This document shows, in pieces, positions 25,884 through 33,185 of a DNA stretch of 46,194 nt. Source of the DNA: Desulfobacterales bacterium. Lineage in GTDB: Bacteria > Desulfobacterota > Desulfobacteria > Desulfobacterales > JADGBH01. The position numbers and the translations under genes were made by a program. A model generated the notes under the pieces. That model saw nothing but the letters and a program-made list of their open reading frames with translations. It did no database searches and was not told the DNA's origin. The DNA is taken from assembly GCA_015231595.1 (NCBI GenBank), contig JADGBH010000035.1:1-46194 (forward strand), written 5' to 3'. Each line of letters starts with the position of its first letter. Position 1 is the stretch's first letter.

Positions 25884-26891
25884 ATGTTCATGAAGATTCT
25901 TAAGTTTATTTTATATTTTATTTTTATTTCTTTACTTGGAGTTGGTTTTTGGCAGGTTAATAAAAAATTTAATATTATTGATAAAATAAAAGAACTAAAT
26001 AAACCAAAAGAAATTAAAGAAGAAGTTAAGCCTAAAGATTTAGTCAAAGACATTGGTTCTGATAATTATTTTAAAGAATCAAAAACCGGAATGGAGTTCA
26101 TTTGGATTTCAAAAGGATGTTTTTACATGGGGAGTCCTGCTGATGAGGAGTTTCGTAATGATGACGAAGGTCCTATACATCAAGTTTGTGTTGATGGATT
26201 CTGGATGAGCAAATATGAGGTAAAAAAAAGCGAGTTTAAAAAATTTATAGAAGCATCTGGATACATGACAGATGCTGAAAAACAGGGATTTTCATTAATT
26301 TATGCAGGACAATGGGAAAAAAGAAAAGGATATAGTTGGCGTAAACCTGGTTATGAACAGGAGGACAATCATCCTGTTGTAAATGTGTCATGGAATGACT
26401 GTATGGATATGGCAAAGTGGATGTCGAGTTTTACCCGTAAATTTCGTCTTCCAACTGAAAGAGAATGGGAATATGCCTGCAGAGGAGGAACACAAACTTC
26501 CCGTTTTTGGGGAAATGATATGCAAAACGCTTGTCTTTTTGTTAATGCTGCAGATATTACCGCAAAAAAGAATTTTCCAGCTTGGGAAGTTATGGATTGC
26601 GATGACAGCTATCTTTATACTGCCCCATGCGGCGTATTTAAACCTAATGGATTTGGGCTTTATGATATGCTCGGAAATGTTTGGGAATGGTGTTTAGATG
26701 AATACAAGAGGGATAGATATAATATAAAATTACCAGCCTTGCCTGTATATAAAAAAGATGCTCGAGTAGTTATTAGAGGAGGCAGTTGGTATAGTAGGCC
26801 ATCTTTTATAAGATGTGCCAGTCGTGAGAACATTAAATATACTGATAAAAGAAGTTATGATGTAGGGTTTCGCCTCATAGCTGAGAATTAA
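25884..26891 (+). CDS. SUMF1/FGE-fold protein with N-terminal membrane anchor, no FGE cysteine pair
   Basis: A 335-residue protein. Residues 4-24 form one transmembrane helix, then a Lys/Glu-rich linker (about 32-55), then the SUMF1/formylglycine-generating-enzyme fold. Fold marks are FYMGSPADEEFRNDDEGP, the NHPVVNVSWNDCMDMAKWMS block, RLPTEREWEYACRGG, LGNVWEWCLDEY, VIRGGSWYSRPSFIRCASR and YDVGFRL. The segment after RGGSW has serine and phenylalanine where true FGE carries its two copper-binding cysteines, so sulphatase activation is unlikely; no sulphatase gene is present either. The catalytic domain probably faces the periplasm, judged only from the N-terminal helix. Starts at 25884 or 25890 are both possible. 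It follows the tautomerase by 6 bases. Confidence 0.88.
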   Translation: MFMKILKFILYFIFISLLGVGFWQVNKKFNIIDKIKELNKPKEIKEEVKPKDLVKDIGSDNYFKESKTGMEFIWISKGCFYMGSPADEEFRNDDEGPIHQVCVDGFWMSKYEVKKSEFKKFIEASGYMTDAEKQGFSLIYAGQWEKRKGYSWRKPGYEQEDNHPVVNVSWNDCMDMAKWMSSFTRKFRLPTEREWEYACRGGTQTSRFWGNDMQNACLFVNAADITAKKNFPAWEVMDCDDSYLYTAPCGVFKPNGFGLYDMLGNVWEWCLDEYKRDRYNIKLPALPVYKKDARVVIRGGSWYSRPSFIRCASRENIKYTDKRSYDVGFRLIAEN

Positions 26892-26912
26892 AAATAGAGT
26901 AACTTTTTGGTG

Positions 26913-26936
26913 TAGAGCGACTGTCTGGTCGCCCTA
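26913..26936 (+). terminator. Intergenic hairpin
   Basis: TAGAGCGAC pairs with GTCGCCCTA, leaving one A-C mismatch in a 9-bp arm, around a TGTCTG loop. No T run follows (ATGGTATAT), so it is more likely an attenuating or processing hairpin than a full terminator. It lies between the SUMF1-fold gene and the membrane-protein gene at 26965. Confidence 0.35.
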
Positions 26937-26964
26937 TGGTATATAAATTAAACCAGTAGTTAAA

Positions 26965-27756
26965 ATGATGATTAATATGGAAAATAGTGCTATTTCAGAT
27001 AAAAATAAACAAGGAATATCAAGTCTTTTTGATGAGCTTGAATTAAAACATTTTTTTAAAAAATATCTTATACTTATAGGATCAATTGAAATTGCTATAT
27101 TAATTATTGCATGGTTTTACCAGCTTGGGGATACAGATTATGACAGGTTTGGGCCTGTAGATACACCTTTCCCATGGAAAATATATTTTTTGGTAGCTTT
27201 TCTTGTTCCTATAGCTATAACGTTTGTTCTTGGAATTGTAATAATTGGGTTTAATAAGTTTTTTTACGATAAGCATCATACAGAAGAAAAAACAATATCT
27301 GGAGATTCTAAAGAAGCTAAACCAGAAAAACGATTTGATTCTTTTTTAAAATCAGTGTTAAAAATTCCATTTTTAGTAGGATTACTTATTTTAGGTCTAT
27401 CAATTGGGGTAATATATAGAATAGAAGATATTATTGTTTTAATAGGTCAGGTAGGAGAAAAAACAGCTCGTTTTTTGATTATCACAATAAGCATAGTTGC
27501 ATCGGCTGGTTTTATTTTTATGGTTTTAAGAATGCTACTGAATTATAAGATACGGACAAAATCAATGGAATATGAATATAAAAGCCATGTAGCTGAAAAA
27601 TTGGGTTTAGTTATATTAGACCAAAAAACTGTTATTGATAAAAATGGAAATATTATTTCAGAAGGTGTAAAGGCACTTCCTAAGTCTGTTCCAAGAATAG
27701 CATTACCCCTTAATACAACAGAGTTGGAAGATAAAAATAAAGATAGTAATGTTTGA
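26965..27756 (+). CDS. Four-helix membrane protein of unknown function
   Basis: A 263-residue protein with four predicted transmembrane helices near residues 34-52, 73-97, 133-150 and 166-190. The first loop (QLGDTDYDRFGPVDTPFPWK) is conserved-looking and hydrophilic. A charged stretch (HHTEEKTISGDSKEAKPEKR) separates helices 2 and 3. The C-terminal 65 residues are soluble and include VILDQKTVIDKNGNIISEG. No known family was recognised. The start is uncertain because no strong Shine-Dalgarno precedes the first ATG; the ATG at 26977 (MENSAISDK) is an alternative. It overlaps nothing and ends 13 bases before the hydrolase start, so translation is probably coupled. Confidence 0.7.
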   Translation: MMINMENSAISDKNKQGISSLFDELELKHFFKKYLILIGSIEIAILIIAWFYQLGDTDYDRFGPVDTPFPWKIYFLVAFLVPIAITFVLGIVIIGFNKFFYDKHHTEEKTISGDSKEAKPEKRFDSFLKSVLKIPFLVGLLILGLSIGVIYRIEDIIVLIGQVGEKTARFLIITISIVASAGFIFMVLRMLLNYKIRTKSMEYEYKSHVAEKLGLVILDQKTVIDKNGNIISEGVKALPKSVPRIALPLNTTELEDKNKDSNV

Positions 27757-27769
27757 AAGGAATGTACTA

Positions 27770-28558
27770 ATGAACATACCTGATTATATTGAAGTTGGCT
27801 CAGGAAAGACAGTTTTGTTTCTTCCGGGTTTGGAGGGCGCAAAAGAATTTTGGAAATATCAGATTGATGATTTTAGTAAAAAATATCATACTGTATCATG
27901 TGGTTATATACGAAAGATTCCTCGACTTTCGAGCAATGTCGCAGAATATGTATCAGATGTCATTGATTTAATGGATTTTCTTAATATTGAAAAAGCAGCA
28001 GTCATAGCCGAATCATTCGGAGGAATGGTAGCTCAAGAACTTACTTTACAATATCCGTCTCGAGTAGACGCTCTTGTTTTATGTAATACATTTGATAAAG
28101 CTCGGTATAAAAATTTTGGAATAAATATGTTTACCATTGCTACTTTTTTGCATCCGTTTGCTTTTGGAATACCGAGAAGATCGTTTAAAAAAGGTTTTTT
28201 AAATTGGGTTGGTAAATATAGAGGTTTTGTTATGGATCCTTCTGAAGGCAATGATAATCTTTCCGATTATGTTCTTGATTATGGATTACATCCAGGTTTT
28301 TTAGGTTATATTCATAGAATTCTTGCAGGCTTGAAAGGAAATTACGCATCAAAGCTTTCTGAAATAAAAACTCCTGCTCTTATTGTAAGAGGCGTTGAAG
28401 ATAGAGTTGTTGATGATGGTACAATTCTTGGACTTGTCGGAAGAATAAAGGGAGCTGAGCTTGCTTTAATAGACGGAGGCGGTCATTGTTGTCAATATAC
28501 TTTACCTGAAAAGACTAATACGGCTATATTAGACTGGCTTGAAAGAATTGGATATTAA
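27770..28558 (+). CDS. Alpha/beta hydrolase
   Basis: A 262-residue alpha/beta-hydrolase-fold enzyme. The oxyanion region is FLPGLEGAKEFW, the nucleophile is Ser82 in AESFGGMVAQ (a variant of G-x-S-x-G with Glu in the first position), the acid is probably in VRGVEDRVVDDG and the catalytic His is in DGGGHCCQYTLPE. Substrate is not predictable; esterase, lipase or C-C hydrolase roles all fit. An in-frame ATG at 27749 lies inside the previous gene, but GAAAGG nine bases before 27770 and the MNIPDYIEVGSG opening favour the shorter form. It is the last gene of the AOR-led run. Confidence 0.88.
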   Translation: MNIPDYIEVGSGKTVLFLPGLEGAKEFWKYQIDDFSKKYHTVSCGYIRKIPRLSSNVAEYVSDVIDLMDFLNIEKAAVIAESFGGMVAQELTLQYPSRVDALVLCNTFDKARYKNFGINMFTIATFLHPFAFGIPRRSFKKGFLNWVGKYRGFVMDPSEGNDNLSDYVLDYGLHPGFLGYIHRILAGLKGNYASKLSEIKTPALIVRGVEDRVVDDGTILGLVGRIKGAELALIDGGGHCCQYTLPEKTNTAILDWLERIGY

Positions 28559-28646
28559 AATTAGTGAATAACTAATAGCTCATAGTGAATAACTTAAAAT
28601 TACAGATATTTATAAATTGAAGAGCGTAAAATAAAGAGACACATTA

Positions 28647-29492
28647 ATGCCAACTGCATCTGATTTAATTAAAAATTTTAAAAAAATCAAAACATTACCT
28701 CATGTTGCTATCAATTTATCCCAATTGATTTCTAAAGAAAATTCAACAATAAAAGAAATTGAAAATATAATTAAGCTTGACCCGACTTTAGTTCTTAGGG
28801 TACTCCGTCTTGTAAACAGCCCTTATTATGGGCTTAGACAAAAAGTTGATAATATTTCAAAAGCAGTTATATATATTGGGTTGGAAAATTTGAGAAATAT
28901 GATTGTAGTTGATGCTTTAAAAGATTTGTTCAAGGATGCAGGCGACGGAGATATTTTTTCAAGGGAAAAATTATGGCTTCATTGCGCTGTTGTCGCGATA
29001 TGTGGACAAATGATAGCGGAAAGAATTTTTAGAAAAAAAGGAGAAGATTTATTTCTTTGCGGAATTCTTCATGATATAGGCATGATAATAGAAGAGCAGG
29101 CTGAGCATGATCTTTTTATAAGTGTAATCAACGCATATAAACCGAATACTAAGACTATTACGGACTATGAAAAGGATATTATAGGAACTGATCATTGTTT
29201 AGTTGGAAATCAAGTAATTATTGAATGGAAGCTTCCATTAGAGGTACAGAAAGGTATAAAAGATCATCATAAAGTTTCTCCTGATATAACGCCTGAAAGT
29301 ATTACAGGCATGATTCAAATATCAGAATACTTGACAGGGAAGCTGCAATACGGAATTATGCCGAATATGACAGTAATGTTATCTCCGTTGCTGCTTAAAC
29401 ATATAAGTGATAATATAGACGAATACAAGGTGCTTTTAAAAGATTTACCAGATGAGCTCTCAAAGGCAAAAGAAATTTATAAATTAGATTAA
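28647..29492 (+). CDS. HDOD domain signalling protein
   Basis: A 281-residue protein almost entirely made of an HDOD domain, a degenerate HD-related output domain common in Deltaproteobacteria. Marks are KKIKTLPHVAINLSQLIS, IIKLDPTLVLRVLRLVNSPYYGL, SKAVIYIGLENLRNM and the partial metal motif GILHDIGM. HDOD proteins usually act as adaptors in signal transduction rather than as phosphohydrolases. The gene ends 12 bases before the 912-residue hybrid kinase gene, whose start has AAGGA, so the two are probably co-transcribed and may act in one pathway. Confidence 0.92.
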   Translation: MPTASDLIKNFKKIKTLPHVAINLSQLISKENSTIKEIENIIKLDPTLVLRVLRLVNSPYYGLRQKVDNISKAVIYIGLENLRNMIVVDALKDLFKDAGDGDIFSREKLWLHCAVVAICGQMIAERIFRKKGEDLFLCGILHDIGMIIEEQAEHDLFISVINAYKPNTKTITDYEKDIIGTDHCLVGNQVIIEWKLPLEVQKGIKDHHKVSPDITPESITGMIQISEYLTGKLQYGIMPNMTVMLSPLLLKHISDNIDEYKVLLKDLPDELSKAKEIYKLD

Positions 29493-29504
29493 GGACATCC
29501 AAAT

Positions 29505-32243
29505 ATGGATATTTCTGTTGATTTTTTTTTTAGTGAATTTGTAAATAAAGATAAAAAGATTATTGATTTTGTATCCTTCCTTAAAAAAAATATTCCTGAT
29601 GGGATATTTTTTTTCATACCTGAAGATGGAAAAGAAATATCTTCAGATTCTTTTTTTTTATCTGATAATATAAAGAAAACTCTTCTTGTAAAGGCTAAAT
29701 ATACAGACGAACCTGTGTTTGAATTGAATAATGATGGAGTTCAGGTTTTCGCAGTATTTATTGATGATTTTAAAGGCATTCTTGTTTTTTATTTCGTGGA
29801 TAAAGAGATTAATTTATCGTCAAAATATAACCTTACCTCTATTGTGTTATCCCAGTGTAGAATATTTTTTTTAGAAAAAAGTTTTGCGACTGTTCAAGAG
29901 GATATGTCTATTCAAAAAAAACAACTTGAACGTAAGTTTGATGTGCTTCAGGAAAGATATCGTGAAATTTTAGATGATAACCAAAGATGGCATGAAATAA
30001 TACAGAAGCAAGAGCATGAATACGCCCAAAAACTTGAATTAGAAATAAATGCGCGAACTTCTGAGCTTAAAGAATCTAATAATATGCTTAATACAAAAAT
30101 ATCTGAGATTGAGCTTGCTGAAGAAGCTTTAAAAGAAGCTAAAGATTCTTTGGAGCTTAAAAATAAACAACTCGTTGATGTTAATAAACAGCTCGAAGAA
30201 GCTCTTGAAATAGCTAATAAAATGGCAATTGAGGCTGAAATAGCCAATAAGACGAAGAGCGAATTTCTTGCGAACATGAGTCACGAAATCAGGACTCCTT
30301 TAAATTGTATCATCGGTATGACTGAACTTTCAATGGATACAAAGCTTGATGATAATCAGAAAGAAATATTTCAAATAATTTCATCAGAAGCTAACAATCT
30401 TCTCGGCCTTATAAATGATGTTCTTGATTTTTCTAAGATTGAAGCCGGAAAACTTGAGCTTGAAATGATACCTTTTGATATAAGAATGGTTATAGATGAT
30501 ATAGGAAGCAGTTTTTCTGTTCCTTCAAGACAGAAAGAGCTTGACTTTATTACCTATGTTTCTCCTGAAATACCTTCAAAACTTATTGGAGATCCAGGGA
30601 GGATTCGTCAGATTCTCGTTAATCTTGTAGGTAATGCTTTAAAATTTACAGATATAGGAGAAATATTTGTTTCATGTGAGCTTTCAAAGGAAGATGAAGG
30701 ATATATAATACTTTATTTGAATATATGTGACACAGGCATAGGCATTCCAAAGGAAAAACAAGGTCTGATTTTTGAGAGCTTTACTCAGGCTGATGGTTCC
30801 ACGTCACGTAAATACGGAGGGACAGGTCTTGGAACTAGCATATCGAAACGCCTTGTAGATATGATGAGAGGAGAAATAGGAGTTGTTAGCTCAGAAGGAA
30901 AGGGAAGTACTTTTTGGTTTACGGTAAGATTGAAAAAAAGCCAGGAAGAATTAAAGGCTAAATCTATAAACAATTTAAAAAGTTATAATGCTCTTATAAT
31001 TGATGATAATTCAACAACTTGTTCTGTTTTAAGAAAGTATCTTGAATATTTAGGATGTAATGTTTTAGATGTTCATTCTTTAAAAGAATCATTAAATGTG
31101 CTTAATACTTTTATGCTATCTGAAAATAAAGTTGATTTGATTTTTATTGACAATGAATTTTCAGATATATCTTCTTTTAACATTTTAAAAACAATAAAAG
31201 GTATTGAAAGAATATTGATTGTATTCATGCAGTATCCTGGTAGTTTAAGCGATAAATTGGATTTAAGCGATAAATTGGATTTAAGCGGTATAGATTTAAG
31301 CATGTTTTTATCTAAGCCTTTAAAATGGTATGCTGTAGAAAAAATATTTAGCGGCTCATTAGAAATTCATAAAACTGTAAAACAATTAAATCAGGATGTT
31401 AATTTTGATGGAAAAAGATTTGAAGCTGCAAAAAAGAATATTCGAGTTTTGCTAGTTGAAGATTATCCGACAAACCAGAAAATAGGCATAAAACACCTTG
31501 AGAGTGCTGGATATAGTGTAGTCTTAGCTGAAAACGGAAGAATAGCTTCTGATTTTTATAGCAAAGAAAATTTTGATGTTATACTCATGGATATACAAAT
31601 GCCAGAAATGGATGGTTTTGAAGCTACAAAGGCAATTAGGAATATTGAAAAGGATAGAAATTCTGTGCGCACCCCTATTATTGCTATGACAGCGCACGCT
31701 ATTAATTCTTATAGGGATATATGTATTAAAGCTGGCATGGATGACTATATTACTAAACCTTTAACAAAAAATGAACTTCTCAATATAGTTGAAAAATGGA
31801 CGTTTACTCGAGAAAGATCTGAATCTTTAGATGTTATTAAAACGCTGGATAATCAATCTATCAGTGAACAACCGAAAACGAATGATAAACATCGAGAATT
31901 TTTGAAAAATGAACCCATGGATATGGAAAAAGCTCTTCAAGAATTTGATTCAGATGTAGATTTTTTTAAGGAAATTGTGCATGAGTTTATAAAAAAAGTA
32001 AAATCCCAGACTAAAGAGATGATTGCCGCGATATCAGAAAATAATCCGAAAAAATTAGCTGAATGTGCCCATTCAATAAAAGGCGGGTCAGCGAATCTTA
32101 CCGCAATGGATCTATCTAAATCAGCCCATGAACTTGAAAAAATAGGAAAGGCTGGCAATATAGATAATGGGCTTGATCTTTTGGAAATATTTAAAAAAGA
32201 GTTTAAGCGATTTGAAGATTACTTTAATATAGCTTTAAAATGA
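29505..32243 (+). CDS. Soluble hybrid histidine kinase (HisKA-HATPase-REC-REC-Hpt)
   Basis: A 912-residue cytoplasmic phosphorelay protein. Residues 1-130 are an unrecognised, partly hydrophobic alpha/beta input domain ([29 protein letters not shown]). A long coiled coil (about 130-248) follows. HisKA carries His260 in [11 protein letters not shown], and HATPase has DTGIGIP and GGTGLGT. The first receiver (about 498-615) has Asp549 (IFIDNEF) and contains a short tandem repeat near residue 580. The second receiver has Asp696 ([12 protein letters not shown]). An Hpt domain (about 805-905) has His856 ([10 protein letters not shown]). The whole His-Asp-His relay is thus in one protein, and an unlinked response regulator is the likely target. 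AAGGA supports the ATG. Confidence 0.94.
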   Translation: MDISVDFFFSEFVNKDKKIIDFVSFLKKNIPDGIFFFIPEDGKEISSDSFFLSDNIKKTLLVKAKYTDEPVFELNNDGVQVFAVFIDDFKGILVFYFVDKEINLSSKYNLTSIVLSQCRIFFLEKSFATVQEDMSIQKKQLERKFDVLQERYREILDDNQRWHEIIQKQEHEYAQKLELEINARTSELKESNNMLNTKISEIELAEEALKEAKDSLELKNKQLVDVNKQLEEALEIANKMAIEAEIANKTKSEFLANMSHEIRTPLNCIIGMTELSMDTKLDDNQKEIFQIISSEANNLLGLINDVLDFSKIEAGKLELEMIPFDIRMVIDDIGSSFSVPSRQKELDFITYVSPEIPSKLIGDPGRIRQILVNLVGNALKFTDIGEIFVSCELSKEDEGYIILYLNICDTGIGIPKEKQGLIFESFTQADGSTSRKYGGTGLGTSISKRLVDMMRGEIGVVSSEGKGSTFWFTVRLKKSQEELKAKSINNLKSYNALIIDDNSTTCSVLRKYLEYLGCNVLDVHSLKESLNVLNTFMLSENKVDLIFIDNEFSDISSFNILKTIKGIERILIVFMQYPGSLSDKLDLSDKLDLSGIDLSMFLSKPLKWYAVEKIFSGSLEIHKTVKQLNQDVNFDGKRFEAAKKNIRVLLVEDYPTNQKIGIKHLESAGYSVVLAENGRIASDFYSKENFDVILMDIQMPEMDGFEATKAIRNIEKDRNSVRTPIIAMTAHAINSYRDICIKAGMDDYITKPLTKNELLNIVEKWTFTRERSESLDVIKTLDNQSISEQPKTNDKHREFLKNEPMDMEKALQEFDSDVDFFKEIVHEFIKKVKSQTKEMIAAISENNPKKLAECAHSIKGGSANLTAMDLSKSAHELEKIGKAGNIDNGLDLLEIFKKEFKRFEDYFNIALK
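31244..31286 (+). repeat. In-frame 18-bp tandem repeat inside a receiver domain
   Basis: TTTAAGCGATAAATTGGA occurs twice exactly (31244-31261, 31262-31279), followed by a partial third TTTAAGC. It encodes two copies of LSDKLD in the first receiver domain of the 912-residue kinase, just before the conserved SKP lysine segment. Confidence 0.9.
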
Positions 32244-32248
32244 ATTGA

Positions 32249-32274
32249 CCCCAGTTTTTATTACATTTCTGGGG
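32249..32274 (+). terminator. Possible terminator after the hybrid kinase gene
   Basis: CCCCAG (32249-32254) and CTGGGG (32269-32274) can pair around a 14-base, T-rich loop directly after the stop codon. There is no downstream T run, so efficiency is doubtful. Confidence 0.35.
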
Positions 32275-32318
32275 CAAGACTATAAAGATCAGCCCTTTTA
32301 TTATAGTGAGTATCTATT

Positions 32319-32900
32319 TTATTTGAAATTTTCTAACATCTCAAAATACATTTTTTTTTGCAACTCAACTGAGCTATAGAATTTACTATCGTTAAATATT
32401 TTATTAGGAGGAGTGATTGAACCTTCTATAGGATCAACGATTTCGGGTTTTTTATAAGGAATTTTATTAGGCGGAGTGATTGAACCTTCTATAGGATCAA
32501 CAATTTCAGGCCTTTTATATGGAATTTTGTTAGGAGGAGTGATTGAACCTTCTATAGGATCAACAATTTCAGGCCTTTTATATGGAATTTTATTAGGAGG
32601 AGTGATTGAACCTTCTATAGGATCAACGATTTCGGGTTTTTTATAAGGAATTTTATTAGGAGGAATGATTGAACCGTCGATAAGCTCAACGATTTCGGGT
32701 TTTTTATAAGGAATTTTATTAGGAGGAGTGATTGAACCTTCTATAGGATCAACGATTTCAGGCTTTTTATACGGTATTTTATTAGGTGGAGTGATAATAT
32801 TTTGATATTCTAAGGAAAAATTGGTGATTTCTTTTTTTTTATTATCAATATTAGAATTAAATGGTTGTTGTAAAAATAGGTTAGTTGATTTAATTTCCAT
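32319..32900 (-). CDS. Tandem-repeat protein with six 21-residue Pro/Lys units
   Basis: A 193-residue protein that I do not recognise. Residues 1-35 are Asn-rich without a signal peptide. Residues 36-161 are six perfect-length 21-residue repeats, each opening ITPPNKIPYK and closing with EIVDPIEGS; a seventh partial copy (ITPPNKI) ends at 168. A 25-residue charged tail follows (VELQKKMYFEMLENFK). Copies differ at few sites: K/R before PEI, and one copy with ELIDGS. GGGAG ten bases upstream supports the ATG. The regular proline spacing suggests an extended or beta-rich rod or a binding array. It is convergent with the 912-residue kinase gene and divergent from the protease gene. Confidence 0.75.
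   Translation of the reverse strand: MEIKSTNLFLQQPFNSNIDNKKKEITNFSLEYQNIITPPNKIPYKKPEIVDPIEGSITPPNKIPYKKPEIVELIDGSIIPPNKIPYKKPEIVDPIEGSITPPNKIPYKRPEIVDPIEGSITPPNKIPYKRPEIVDPIEGSITPPNKIPYKKPEIVDPIEGSITPPNKIFNDSKFYSSVELQKKMYFEMLENFK
32418..32795 (-). repeat. Six tandem 63-bp repeats
   Basis: Six head-to-tail units of exactly 63 bp lie inside the repeat-protein gene, each encoding 21 residues. Two synonymous sequence types can be told apart on the plus strand: one with ACGATTTCGGG and one with ACAATTTCAGGCC. The second type occupies two adjacent central units, pointing to recent duplication or gene conversion. Confidence 0.95.
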
Positions 32901-33185
32901 GGTAATATGTCTCCCATTTAAGATAATATATAAGTTAAAATAATTATGTTAACGAAGTATAAAATATAATTTATAATAAGCAATTAATATTCCAAATATT
33001 TTTTTAATACTAAATTTTTTTAATACAGATTGAGAATACATAATTACAAGGGAAAAATTTTGTTAAAAGTATTGTCGATTTTAAATTTTTTCTGTAAAAG
33101 AAAAATGGTATGTAGGAAAAAAATTACTAGTGGCTAAGGAATTTTTTTCAATAATATTATTAATTTTATAAAAGAGAGGTTTATT

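Noticed and set aside
25884..26891. Assignment as formylglycine-generating enzyme activating sulphatases
   Set aside because: The essential cysteine pair is missing and no sulphatase gene is in the window.
31073..31303. Minus-strand frame inside the 912-residue kinase gene
   Set aside because: Antisense to conserved receiver sequence, no ribosome site and composition typical of a shadow frame.
32418..32795. CRISPR array
   Set aside because: Units are contiguous 63-bp coding repeats without unique spacers and stay in frame for 21 residues.
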